A stretch of DNA of 55,666 nucleotides, taken from the NCBI GenBank assembly GCA_963590435.1, contig CAVAPG010000001.1, positions 1-55,666 of the forward strand, given 5' to 3'. The translations under genes and the position numbers were made by a program. Shown in pieces: positions 40,545 to 48,111 of the stretch. A model generated the notes under the pieces. The model saw only the letters and a list, made by a program, of their open reading frames with translations, made no database searches and had not been told where the DNA came from. This stretch comes from F23-B02 sp963590435. Lineage in GTDB: Bacteria > Bacillota > Clostridia > Oscillospirales > Oscillospiraceae. How positions within the stretch are numbered: the stretch's first letter is position 1; each line of letters starts with the position of its first letter.

Positions 40545-41383
40545 TGCTTTTCTTTGTCTCCTAAAATTTTATTTAATATATCTGCAACGCCGTGCTCATC
40601 GTTTGGACCGCACACAATGTCGGCCGATTCAATGCACACTGCGGTAGCATTCTTCACTGCGACGCCGAGTCCAGCAAATGAAAGCATATCGGCATCATTA
40701 TCTCCGTTGCCGAATGCGGCGGTCTGCTCCGGCAAAACGCCGAGCAGGGCACACAGTTTGCGCAGTGACGCGCCCTTTCCGGCTTCGGCGTCGGATATTT
40801 CAACGAGTCTGGGCGATGAGCTTGTTATATATGCATCGGGAAGCTGTTTTGCTTTTTCCCGAAGAGTCGCCCTGTGCTCGGGTGATGAGCACAAAACATC
40901 AACACTGTCGAGTCTGTCGGCATTCTCGCGCATAAACGCCGGCATATTCTCCACAGGCAGGCGCGTTGTTTTTACATACCGGACATAGGCCGGCGAGCAG
41001 CCGTAACGCTCCGGATCGGCAATATAACGGGCATCGCAGTATGCCTGCCCTTCGATGAAGCATTCAAGAAGCTCGTTTCCGAAAAGCTCAAGCAGCACGG
41101 AAACCGTATTCGGGCGCAGGGTGAAGCTTATTATGCGCTCTCCGTCCGGAAGCATGGCAACAGATGCGCCGTTTGATGTTATCGCATAGCGTATGCCCGG
41201 TATTTCCGTAACCGAAGCAGGCAGTGATCTGAACGACCTGCCCGATGCTATGGCAACCTCAATGCCGGCGTCTATCACGGCTTTAATCGCATCGCGCGTG
41301 CAGTCGGCAAGGCTTCCGTCCGAGCGAAGCGTTGTGTCGTCCAAATCAAGGGCAACGAGGCGAATGTCTTTGTGCTCTGTCAT
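40541..41383 (-). CDS. Cof-type HAD-IIB phosphatase
   Basis: A 280-residue HAD hydrolase with motif I LDLDDTTLR (nucleophile Asp13 and Asp15), motif II ITSNGA, motif III lysine near GKGASLRKL and motif IV GNGDNDADML. The C2B cap sits between motifs II and III. Members dephosphorylate sugar phosphates, pyridoxal phosphate or FMN with broad specificity. It follows the glycosyltransferase-kinase fusion after one base, so a role in recycling a phosphorylated product of that enzyme is imaginable but unproven. Confidence 0.88.
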   Translation of the reverse strand: MTEHKDIRLVALDLDDTTLRSDGSLADCTRDAIKAVIDAGIEVAIASGRSFRSLPASVTEIPGIRYAITSNGASVAMLPDGERIISFTLRPNTVSVLLELFGNELLECFIEGQAYCDARYIADPERYGCSPAYVRYVKTTRLPVENMPAFMRENADRLDSVDVLCSSPEHRATLREKAKQLPDAYITSSSPRLVEISDAEAGKGASLRKLCALLGVLPEQTAAFGNGDNDADMLSFAGLGVAVKNATAVCIESADIVCGPNDEHGVADILNKILGDKEKQ

Positions 41384-41384
41384 A

Positions 41385-43436
41385 TCAGTAAACTATCCTC
41401 ATGCGGCGCGTCAGCATTTCCAGCGTATGATGGCTTCCTCCGATGCACTTTTCACCGTCAAGCGCCCACGCAAGCTTTTTGATGCATTCAATTTCGATCT
41501 TATCCGTGCGGCAGAAGCTTATAAGCTCGTTATTGAGATTCTGCTCGCGCAAGGCGGAAATGGTTGACTGAAGCTCTGCCGGCGATGAGGGGCGGCGGAT
41601 AAGCAGTACCTCGAACAGTCCGTCATCGGCAACGACCTTCTGCCCGAAGAAGTCGAGCGCTCCGGCAAGTGCGCTTGATGATGCAACCACTCCGAATATA
41701 TACTCGCCCTCATTGGTCTGACCGTTTATCGTGACGCGCAGATGCTCGCTCTGGAGCTTGGCAATATCTTTTATTCCGTCAAGCACGTACGCATAGAAGC
41801 CCATTTTATTTTTAAGGCACTGCGGAGTCGTGTACGGCAGCCATGTAAATGCGCCGAAATCAGCCGCATTTATAAAGAACTTTCCGCCGAGTGTGCCGAC
41901 ATCAACGCGGTGCTCGCTGCCGCTCACTATGCGCTTGGCTGTTTTGACGACATCATTGCTTATGCCGTGGAACTCGGCAAAGTCATTCGTGCTTCCTGCC
42001 GGCATGTATCCTACGGGTATATCGAGCCCTGCCTCTATGATGCCGGAGACCGTCTCGTTGAGTGTGCCGTCGCCGCCGGAGCAGCAGATTATATCATAGC
42101 CCTTGCCGTACGCCTTGACATATTCGGTCGCGTCGCCCTTGCCCCGTGTGGGATAAAAGCTGACCCTGTAGCCGGCGTCCATAAACACGCCTGTAACCTC
42201 CGTAAGGGAGCGCATCATCTCGCCCTTGCCGGCAACGGGATTTATTATGAGCATCATGTTCTTCTCCGCACCGGGCAGGCTTCGGCTCGGCTGCGGCTCG
42301 GGAGCCGCTTTTGAATCGGAGCGTGAGGCATCAAAGCGCGCATATTCCTCGCAGACGGTGTCGTAGATGGTCTTTGCCGCCTCAAAGGGGAAGTCCCTTT
42401 CCCTCTGCCGCACCATTTCCATGGGATCGACCGCGCCGCTCAGGCAGGTCTCGACAAGATGCACCATACCCGATGCCGTATCGGCTTCAAGCGCGTAGGC
42501 GTTCTCGGTCATAAACTCTATATTCCGGCTCTCGCATCCGGGCACGGCATCGATGAACAGTATCGGCAGACGCTTCATAACGGCTTCTGTTGTGCTCAGG
42601 CCGCCGGCCTTTGTGATGATGATGTCGGCGGCGTCCATATATATGCTCATCTTATCTGTAAAGCCGCACACTTTTATTCTTATATCATCACCGGCAAGGA
42701 ACTGCAGCTCCTTTTCAAGTTGGTGATTGCTTCCGCAGATTATAACAAGGCTGTCGTTTTCGCCCATAACCTCGCCGATTCGCAGAGCTATGCTTCGTAT
42801 CGGTCCGCAGCCCATGCTTCCGCAGCAGAGAAGAAGCATGCGCCCCTCCTCGCTCATACCGAGGGCGCGGCGTGCGGCGGCCTTATCGTGCTTATGGCAG
42901 AACTCATCGCGCACGGGAATGCCCGAGGCGACAATTCTGTTTATCGGGACGCCCTGACCGGCAAATTCTCCGCGCAGCTTTTCATGCGGGATGAAATATT
43001 TATCCGCATCTATCTCCGAAACTCCCGGGCTGCAGGTGTAGTCGGTTGCGACAAAGAAGCTGGGTATATTTATCTCGCGGTTGACCCTCAGCTCGGTCAT
43101 CATCATTGCGGCAAAAATGTGCACGCTGATAACGACGTCATAGTTGCCCGAAAACAGCACCTTGCACAGCTCGTCGGCGCCCTTCGCGTTTTGCTCGTAG
43201 AGATGGTTCTGCGGCATCATTTCGCTGATTCGATAGCCTGCTCCGTAAAGGCGCGGCGTGTATTTATATGCAAGCTCGTGACCACGGCTTATGAACTCCG
43301 CACGGGCCTTGGGCAGAAAATCGAGGGCGTTTACAATATCGCACTCGCAGTTCATTTTTTCAAAATATTCGCATATTGCGGAAGCGGCACTGTTGTGTCC
43401 GCCGCCGGTATTGCAGCTGAGCAAAAGTACTTTCAT
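41385..43436 (-). CDS. Fusion of GT28-type diacylglycerol glycosyltransferase and diacylglycerol kinase
   Basis: A 683-residue fusion. Residues 1-370 resemble MGDG synthase/UgtP-type enzymes (LSCNTGGGHNSAA at 7-18, then SGIPV and the sugar-nucleotide site TKAGGLSTTEA at 275-285). After a linker rich in Ser, Pro and Glu (about 370-391), residues 393-683 are a DgkB/YegS-type lipid kinase: IINPVAGKG at 397-405, SGGDGTLNE at 453-461, AGSTNDFA at 480-487, DDGLFEVLL at 604-612. Both halves would use diacylglycerol, one to make glycolipid and the other phosphatidic acid. No stop or frameshift separates them. It overlaps a CrtO-like acyltransferase by 4 bp upstream. Confidence 0.85.
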   Translation of the reverse strand: MKVLLLSCNTGGGHNSAASAICEYFEKMNCECDIVNALDFLPKARAEFISRGHELAYKYTPRLYGAGYRISEMMPQNHLYEQNAKGADELCKVLFSGNYDVVISVHIFAAMMMTELRVNREINIPSFFVATDYTCSPGVSEIDADKYFIPHEKLRGEFAGQGVPINRIVASGIPVRDEFCHKHDKAAARRALGMSEEGRMLLLCCGSMGCGPIRSIALRIGEVMGENDSLVIICGSNHQLEKELQFLAGDDIRIKVCGFTDKMSIYMDAADIIITKAGGLSTTEAVMKRLPILFIDAVPGCESRNIEFMTENAYALEADTASGMVHLVETCLSGAVDPMEMVRQRERDFPFEAAKTIYDTVCEEYARFDASRSDSKAAPEPQPSRSLPGAEKNMMLIINPVAGKGEMMRSLTEVTGVFMDAGYRVSFYPTRGKGDATEYVKAYGKGYDIICCSGGDGTLNETVSGIIEAGLDIPVGYMPAGSTNDFAEFHGISNDVVKTAKRIVSGSEHRVDVGTLGGKFFINAADFGAFTWLPYTTPQCLKNKMGFYAYVLDGIKDIAKLQSEHLRVTINGQTNEGEYIFGVVASSSALAGALDFFGQKVVADDGLFEVLLIRRPSSPAELQSTISALREQNLNNELISFCRTDKIEIECIKKLAWALDGEKCIGGSHHTLEMLTRRMRIVY

Positions 43437-43906
43437 TGATTTGCGCTCCTCCTCTTTCTGCGCTGCTCAAGCAGCACAAGTCTCGGTCTGTTATATCTCT
43501 GAATTATCATAAACGGGACATTACCCAGGATATTATACACAAGCCAGAAGACAACGGCCCACGCTCCGTGACAGAAGAAAAATATGCCGAGCGATAGAAT
43601 AATCAACCAGAAATGCACGCATTCGGCAACGCAGGTTTCGGCAATGAGCGTCCCCATCCCCTGCTCGCGGGTCTGCTTTGTCATCTTCTTCTTCACCATA
43701 TCAGGCATAATGCGGCTCATATCCGGCAGGAAATCCTTCCACCGTTTTATGCCGAGCTTTTCATATATCTTGCCGCCCTTTTCCCACTGTGCGCAGCGGT
43801 ATGGGAATTTTTCTGCCGAAAACGCCGAGCGCGGCAGTGCCTGACCGACAAAATGCGACAGTATGCCCAGCACTGCTATATAAAGCACCGCATAGAGAAA
43901 ATTCAT
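43433..43906 (-). CDS. CrtO-like acyltransferase family membrane protein
   Basis: A 157-residue protein with hydrophobic segments at about 1-22 and 95-135. The conserved region FPYRCAQWEKGGKIYEKLGI, KRWKDFLPDMSR and ETCVAECVHFWLI is that of the glycosyl-4,4'-diaponeurosporenoate acyltransferase (CrtO) family, whose founding member esterifies a glycosylated carotenoid in Staphylococcus. No carotenoid genes are present here, so acylation of another glycosylated lipid is more likely; the next gene makes such a lipid by prediction. First gene of the four-gene operon. Confidence 0.75.
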   Translation of the reverse strand: MNFLYAVLYIAVLGILSHFVGQALPRSAFSAEKFPYRCAQWEKGGKIYEKLGIKRWKDFLPDMSRIMPDMVKKKMTKQTREQGMGTLIAETCVAECVHFWLIILSLGIFFFCHGAWAVVFWLVYNILGNVPFMIIQRYNRPRLVLLEQRRKRRSANQ

Positions 43907-43930
43907 TTTGTCCCTCCGAAATATTATTTA

Positions 43931-43968
43931 TTTCTATTTCCTATTTATATTTCTATTTCCTATTTATA
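43931..43968. repeat. Two 19-bp tandem repeats in an AT-rich gap
   Basis: The unit TTTCTATTTCCTATTTATA occurs twice in direct tandem (43931-43949, 43950-43968) between divergent operons. The rest of the gap (to 44153) is AT-rich and has TATAAT near 44108 as a possible -10 for the oxidoreductase, without a convincing -35. Confidence 0.7.
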
Positions 43969-44153
43969 TTGTAATTATTTTATAGTTATTTTTTCAACGC
44001 GTCAAGATTCCGGTATTAAACACTTATCCGCAAATGTCGAAAATAAGGTGTATATTGTCGAAAAATTTACAATTTATTAATTACTGCCGCGTGCGAAATT
44101 CTTATAATTTTTAGGGCTTATTTGGGCCTATACTACAAATGGGGGCACTTATA

Positions 44154-45545
44154 ATGAACAATTCATATGATGTTGCAATCATCGGATGCGGCACAGCCGG
44201 AATTTTCGCAGGATACGAGCTTATCGCGCGCCATCCAGAGCTTAAGATCTGCGTACTCGATCAGGGCGGAGACATATATTCCAGACACTGCCCCATCGTT
44301 GCCGGCAAGGTTAAGGAATGCATCCACTGCAGCATATGCGATACAATGTGTGGCTTCGGCGGCGCAGGTGCTTTTTCAGACGGCAAATATAACTTCACGA
44401 CTCAGTTCGGCGGCTGGCTGACAGACTTCATGGACGATGACGAGGTCATGGAGCTTATAAACTATGTTGACACCGTCAACATGAAATACGGTGCAACAGA
44501 CAAGACCTTCTCCACCGACACTCCCGAGGCAAGAGCGCTCGAGCGCGAGGCACTGAAATACGACCTGCATCTTCTTCAGGCCAAGGTAAAGCATCTCGGA
44601 ACAGAAAACAATCTGCGCATTCTTCAGAACATGTACGAGGATCTGTGCAAGGTTATAGAGTATCGCTTCCGCACGGAGGTCTGCAGCATTGACCGTGACG
44701 GCGACGGATACACACTCGGTCTGAAAAAGGGCGATGACGTAAAATGCCGCTATCTCATAGTCGCACCGGGCAGAAGCGGAGCGGAATGGTTTTCCGAGCA
44801 GTGCCGCAAGCTCGGCGTAAAGCTCATAAACAATCAGGTTGACATCGGCGTCCGCGTTGAGCTTCCCGCGACGGTGTTCGAGCACATCACCAATGTCGTC
44901 TATGAATCCAAGCTTATATACCGCACAAAGCAGTACGGCGACAAGGTGCGCACCTTCTGCATGAACCCTTACGGCCATGTTGTTGCGGAGAATGTTGAGG
45001 GCATAAACACCGTAAACGGTCATTCATATTCCGATCCCGCTCTTCAGAGCAGCAACACGAACTTCGCTCTTCTGGTTTCCAACCGCTTCACAGAGCCGTT
45101 TGACCAGCCGTATCGCTACGGCAAGCACATCGCATCGCTCAGCAACATGCTCTCCGGCGGCGTTCTCGTTCAGCGCTTCGGCGATCTTGTCAAGGGTGTG
45201 CGCACAAATGAGCATCGCCTCGCGCAGTCCTACACCCGTCCCACGCTTACTGCCGCTGTTCCCGGCGATCTGAGCCTTGCTCTGCCGAAGAGACAGCTTG
45301 ACGACATAATCGAAATGATATACGCGCTTGATAAGATAGCTCCGGGCACTGCCAATTATGACACACTGCTCTACGGTGCGGAGGTTAAGTTCTATTCTTC
45401 GCGGCTTGAGCTTTCCGGCGAGCTTGAAACGAAGTTTTCAAACTTCTTTGCCATCGGCGACGGTGCCGGCATAACACGCGGTCTGGCACAGGCGGCCGCC
45501 TCCGGCGTTAAGGTCGCGCAGGTCATATCCGAGCGTCTGGGGTAA
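44154..45545 (+). CDS. FAD-dependent NAD(P)-type oxidoreductase
   Basis: A 463-residue flavoprotein. The N-terminal YDVAIIGCGTAGIFAGYEL is a GxGxxG FAD-binding Rossmann motif and VLDQGGDI ends the second strand; a cysteine-rich ECIHCSICDTMCGFGGAGA at about 50-68 could bind an iron-sulfur cluster or serve as a thiol site; the C-terminal FFAIGDGAGITRGLAQAAASG is the second FAD contact. It belongs to a family of FAD-dependent dehydrogenases common in anaerobes without a known substrate. I start at 44154 after GGGGGC; an upstream ATG at 44139 is inside that sequence. Confidence 0.82.
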   Translation: MNNSYDVAIIGCGTAGIFAGYELIARHPELKICVLDQGGDIYSRHCPIVAGKVKECIHCSICDTMCGFGGAGAFSDGKYNFTTQFGGWLTDFMDDDEVMELINYVDTVNMKYGATDKTFSTDTPEARALEREALKYDLHLLQAKVKHLGTENNLRILQNMYEDLCKVIEYRFRTEVCSIDRDGDGYTLGLKKGDDVKCRYLIVAPGRSGAEWFSEQCRKLGVKLINNQVDIGVRVELPATVFEHITNVVYESKLIYRTKQYGDKVRTFCMNPYGHVVAENVEGINTVNGHSYSDPALQSSNTNFALLVSNRFTEPFDQPYRYGKHIASLSNMLSGGVLVQRFGDLVKGVRTNEHRLAQSYTRPTLTAAVPGDLSLALPKRQLDDIIEMIYALDKIAPGTANYDTLLYGAEVKFYSSRLELSGELETKFSNFFAIGDGAGITRGLAQAAASGVKVAQVISERLG

Positions 45546-45576
45546 GCGCAATCATTAAAATGCGAGGGAGCGCAAC

Positions 45577-45924
45577 ATGAAGATAATCAAAAAATGGATC
45601 GGCCGCCAACCGGAGAGCGCCGGTGAGATAAGACTTTTAGAGGTCACACAGGCTGAAATGTTTGAGCAGATGTATCCGCTGCTCGGTCAGCTTGCCCTGC
45701 ACGCGACGAGCGGCCATGATGTCGATTTCCGTCTGTATTTTATCTGCGAGGACGGCCGCCGCATACTGCCGGTGGATAAGCCGAGCGTCATGAGCGGAGC
45801 GTTCAACAACGGTGTTAATCCGCTTGCAGACTGCGATATAATCACGGCCGAGAATATCTCGGAGCTTGTTGACACAGGCTCTCTGCTCCCCGCCGTCAAG
45901 GCAAGCGAGTATCTGTTTAAATAG
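45577..45924 (+). CDS. Small protein of unknown function
   Basis: A 115-residue acidic protein, beginning MKIIKKWIGRQPESAGE, with a GHDVDFRLYFICEDGRRI segment and a DCDIITAENISELV end. No membrane segment or signal peptide. I do not recognise the family. GGGAG lies six bases before the ATG; it follows the FAD oxidoreductase by 31 bp on the same strand and shares its terminator, so it may be a co-expressed partner. Confidence 0.6.
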   Translation: MKIIKKWIGRQPESAGEIRLLEVTQAEMFEQMYPLLGQLALHATSGHDVDFRLYFICEDGRRILPVDKPSVMSGAFNNGVNPLADCDIITAENISELVDTGSLLPAVKASEYLFK

Positions 45925-45929
45925 AAAAG

Positions 45930-45955
45930 CTCAGGTCAAGCGACCTGAGTTTTTT
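45930..45955. terminator. Terminator copy A, now behind the 115-residue gene
   Basis: CTCAGGTC (45930-45937) pairs with GACCTGAG (45942-45949), followed by TTTTTT. It belongs to the duplicated symporter 3' end but also ends the plus-strand FAD oxidoreductase operon, being bidirectional. Confidence 0.8.
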
Positions 45956-45963
45956 ATTATTTA

Positions 45964-46075
45964 TCATCCTATGCCGCCGAGGGCTGCACCTGCGACGAGG
46001 GCAATCAATACGCAGGCGCAGTAGACATATTTGCCGAGGGGATAGAACCATTTACCGATGGGCTTGCGTACCGAC
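45964..46075 (-). pseudogene. Fragment of a sodium symporter gene (C-terminus only)
   Basis: On the minus strand this encodes RKPIGKWFYPLGKYVYCAC, then LIALVAGAALGGIG and a stop, identical but for one residue to the end of the intact symporter at 46633. Upstream of about 46075 the similarity stops abruptly. A 67-codon frame from 46167 runs through the junction but has no ribosome binding site. It is a remnant of a second gene copy or a recombination product. Confidence 0.8.
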
Positions 46076-46076
46076 G

Positions 46077-46365
46077 AGCAATAGATTCCTGTTTCGTCAA
46101 AATTTACATATTCATTGCAAGGAATATGTTCAAAACGCAGAATGCATAAATATTTCCAATTTGGCATTGAGTTTCTATACCCGGTTATGGTAATATGTGT
46201 ACAATAGCTCTTTCAATTGCAACTGTAAGCGAAAACTATATAGAAAAAATCAGCAACGGAAAAAGTATGAAAAAATCACTTTCAAATGGACTTATATGGG
46301 TGCCCAGAATGGCACAGAAGCTTATACAAAACCGCTGACGGTTACAGGCAGGTGGTAATCAGCTT
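46077..46365. other. Gene-free, AT-rich junction region
   Basis: This 289-bp stretch has lower GC than its neighbours and no intact gene. One plus-strand frame ending at about 46356 encodes EKITFKWTYMGAQNGTEAY and a few more residues, which looks like the broken end of a beta-rich surface or phage-tail protein. Otherwise I see nothing recognisable. Confidence 0.4.
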
Positions 46366-46578
46366 ATGAAAAAGTTTCTTTTAGGACTGGCCTTATTTCT
46401 CGGAGGTCAGATAGGGCTTGCCGGATGGCTTATCGCAAGCGCGCTCCTCGGCGGCGGGGGTGTCCGTATCACGCTGCTCTACATTCTGATGTCTTTGGTC
46501 GGCCTTGTGCTCTCTGTTTATGAAGCATTCGCGCAGCGCCCTAAAGACGGGCAGGATGATAAACGCGAAAATCAATAA
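46366..46578 (+). CDS. Small two-helix membrane protein, unknown
   Basis: A 70-residue frame: MKKFLLGLALFLGGQIGLAG opens the first hydrophobic helix (about 4-28) and LLYILMSLVGLVLSVYEA the second (about 37-55), followed by a charged tail with RPKDGQDDKREN. The ribosome binding site is weak (AGGTGG). It lies between the two copies of the duplicated symporter end and is followed by a terminator usable in both directions. No family recognised. Confidence 0.5.
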   Translation: MKKFLLGLALFLGGQIGLAGWLIASALLGGGGVRITLLYILMSLVGLVLSVYEAFAQRPKDGQDDKRENQ

Positions 46579-46592
46579 CAGCCCAGATATGA

Positions 46593-46746
46593 AAAAGCTC
46601 AGGTCAATCGACCTGAGTTTTTTTATTCTTTATCATCCTATGCCGCCGAGGGCTGCACCTGCGACGAGGGCAATCAGTGCACAGGCGCAGTAGACATATT
46701 TGCCGAGGGGATAGAACCATTTGCCGATGGGCTTGCGTGCGCCGAG
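46593..46746. repeat. Repeat copy B: 3' end of the intact symporter gene with its terminator
   Basis: Partner of the repeat at 45925-46076, same orientation, about 520 bp between the copies. Confidence 0.85.
46598..46625. terminator. Terminator copy B, end of the symporter gene
   Basis: CTCAGGTC (46598-46605) pairs with GACCTGAG (46610-46617) and is followed by seven T; A runs on the other side allow use by the minus-strand symporter gene as well. Confidence 0.8.
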
Positions 46747-47973
46747 GTTGACGGATTCGAGTGCGAATTTTTCTCCGCCTATCCAGAAGAACATAATTGC
46801 CGCAATCAGCGCACCGAGCGGGCATATGTAAATGGACACAACATCCATCCACTCGGACACAATCGCCTGAATGCACAGGGCAACGCCGCAGCCAATAACA
46901 TGTATCACAGCCGTCGCGGGCACGCGCTTTAATTTGAATTTCTCCTGCAGAAACGCAACGGGGGCTTCGTAAAGATTTATTATCGAGGTAAGGCCGGCAA
47001 ACGTGACGCAGATGAAGAACACGATGCCGACTATGCGTCCGCCTGCCATGCCGTTTATGACGTTGACAAGGTATATGAACATAAGGCCCGGGCCGCCGGA
47101 GTCAAGCTGCGCTCCGCCCGTTGCCATGGCCGGAATGATGACAAACGCCGCAAGCAGTGCTGCGAGCGTATCGAACACGGCAACATTGCGCGCCGATGAC
47201 GGGATGCATTCGTCCTTGCTCAGATACGAGCCGTATATGACGCTTCCGTTGCCTGCAACCGACAGCGAGAAGAACGCCTGACCGAAGGCATATATCCACA
47301 GCTTCGGATCTGCAAGTCCCTTGGGATTTATCGTGAGGATATATTTATATCCGTCGGATGCTCCGGCGAGAGTTGATATATAAGTACCCAATCCGAGAAA
47401 CAGTACGAACAGCACGGGCATCATGACCTTGTTGGCCTTTTCAATGCCGCCGGATATGCCGAAGGACATAATGGCAAAGCTCACGGCAATGGCGACTATT
47501 ATCCAGATATTTGCGCCCCATGCGCTCGCTGTCGCGCCGAATGTTCCGCCTATGACATCCATATCCTGGCCCATGCCGAACAGGCTTCCGGTGAATGACA
47601 TGAATGTGTATTTGAATATCCAGCCCATTACGCAGGTGTAGCCTATGGCCAGTGCAAGCGAACCGAGGATGGGGATATATCCTATTGTCTCGCCGATCTT
47701 GCGCTTGCCGTATCTGAGCTCGGTGCATTTGCCGAACGAGCCCATAGGTCCGGCTCCGCCTGCCCTGCCGAGGGCAAACTCCTCAATAACGCCCGTGGAC
47801 GCTATAAGTGCAACAAAGATGAAATACGGAAGCAGGAATGTCAGGCCGCCCCATGTTGAAACCAGCATCGGGAATCGCCATATGTTCCCCATTCCGACCG
47901 CCGAGCCTATGCATGCGATGATAAATCCGCTTCGACTGCGAAATCCGTCGCGCTTGTGTTCGTTTTTCTCCAT
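46633..47973 (-). CDS. Sodium-dependent transporter, NSS/SNF family
   Basis: A 446-residue, roughly 11-12-helix neurotransmitter:sodium symporter homologue (LeuT fold) that imports amino acids or amines with Na+. The signature GFIIACIGSAVGMGNIWRFP is at about 15-34, followed by FLLPYFIFVALIASTGV and IEEFALGRAGG; the later AFFSLSVAGNGSVIYGSYL is the helix 6/7 region. I start at ATG 47973 after AAGAGGAAACTGCA; three 18-bp repeats upstream offer extra in-frame starts. Its position next to a transaminase/aldolase/kinase cluster suggests a nitrogenous substrate. Confidence 0.88.
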   Translation of the reverse strand: MEKNEHKRDGFRSRSGFIIACIGSAVGMGNIWRFPMLVSTWGGLTFLLPYFIFVALIASTGVIEEFALGRAGGAGPMGSFGKCTELRYGKRKIGETIGYIPILGSLALAIGYTCVMGWIFKYTFMSFTGSLFGMGQDMDVIGGTFGATASAWGANIWIIVAIAVSFAIMSFGISGGIEKANKVMMPVLFVLFLGLGTYISTLAGASDGYKYILTINPKGLADPKLWIYAFGQAFFSLSVAGNGSVIYGSYLSKDECIPSSARNVAVFDTLAALLAAFVIIPAMATGGAQLDSGGPGLMFIYLVNVINGMAGGRIVGIVFFICVTFAGLTSIINLYEAPVAFLQEKFKLKRVPATAVIHVIGCGVALCIQAIVSEWMDVVSIYICPLGALIAAIMFFWIGGEKFALESVNLGARKPIGKWFYPLGKYVYCACALIALVAGAALGGIG

Positions 47974-47979
47974 TGCAGT

Positions 47980-48033
47980 TTCCTCTTGCTCTCTCATTTT
48001 AATTTGCTCTCTCATTTTAATTTGCTTTCTCAA
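47980..48033 (-). repeat. Three 18-bp in-frame repeats at the symporter start
   Basis: On the minus strand three tandem units related to ATGAGAGAGCAAATTAAA (48033-48016, 48015-47998, 47997-47980) precede the chosen start. The last two begin with ATG, the first with TTG; each contains GAGAG, which can act as a ribosome binding site for the next. The units lie across the predicted start of transcription. Confidence 0.7.
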
Positions 48034-48061
48034 CTATACATTGCCTGAACAGTAAAGTCAA
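48033..48061 (-). promoter_or_regulatory. Promoter of the symporter gene
   Basis: On the minus strand TTGACT (complement of 48056-48061), 17 bases, TATAGT (complement of 48033-48038). The -35 begins directly after the T tract of the preceding operon's terminator. Confidence 0.7.
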
Positions 48062-48066
48062 GAAAA

Positions 48067-48092
48067 GCCCGTCATGCTTTCACATGACGGGC
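48067..48092 (-). terminator. Terminator of the kinase-aldolase-aminotransferase operon
   Basis: Perfect 10-bp arms GCCCGTCATG (48067-48076) and CATGACGGGC (48083-48092) around a 6-base loop, followed on the minus strand by TTTTCTT, 20 bases after the aminotransferase stop. Confidence 0.85.
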
Positions 48093-48111
48093 AAATTGCG
48101 CTTATTTATTA

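Larger units (their letters stand above)
45925..46076. repeat. Repeat copy A: duplicated 3' end of the symporter gene with its terminator
   Basis: About 150 bp here are nearly identical to 46593-46746 in the same orientation. The repeat includes the terminator hairpin and the last 35 or so codons of an NSS symporter. Differences are a few substitutions and one- or two-base indels. Confidence 0.85.

Noticed and set aside
42459..43439. Long plus-strand ORF (326 codons) opposite the GT28-kinase fusion gene; similar long antisense frames at 2864-3814, 29014-29886 and 21721-22563
   Set aside because: They are opposite clear, motif-rich genes, lack ribosome binding sites and show no family pattern; GC-rich codon bias makes long antisense frames common here.
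45964..46167. 67-codon minus-strand ORF as a real gene
   Set aside because: Its second half is the copied symporter end, its first half is unrelated, and there is no ribosome binding site.
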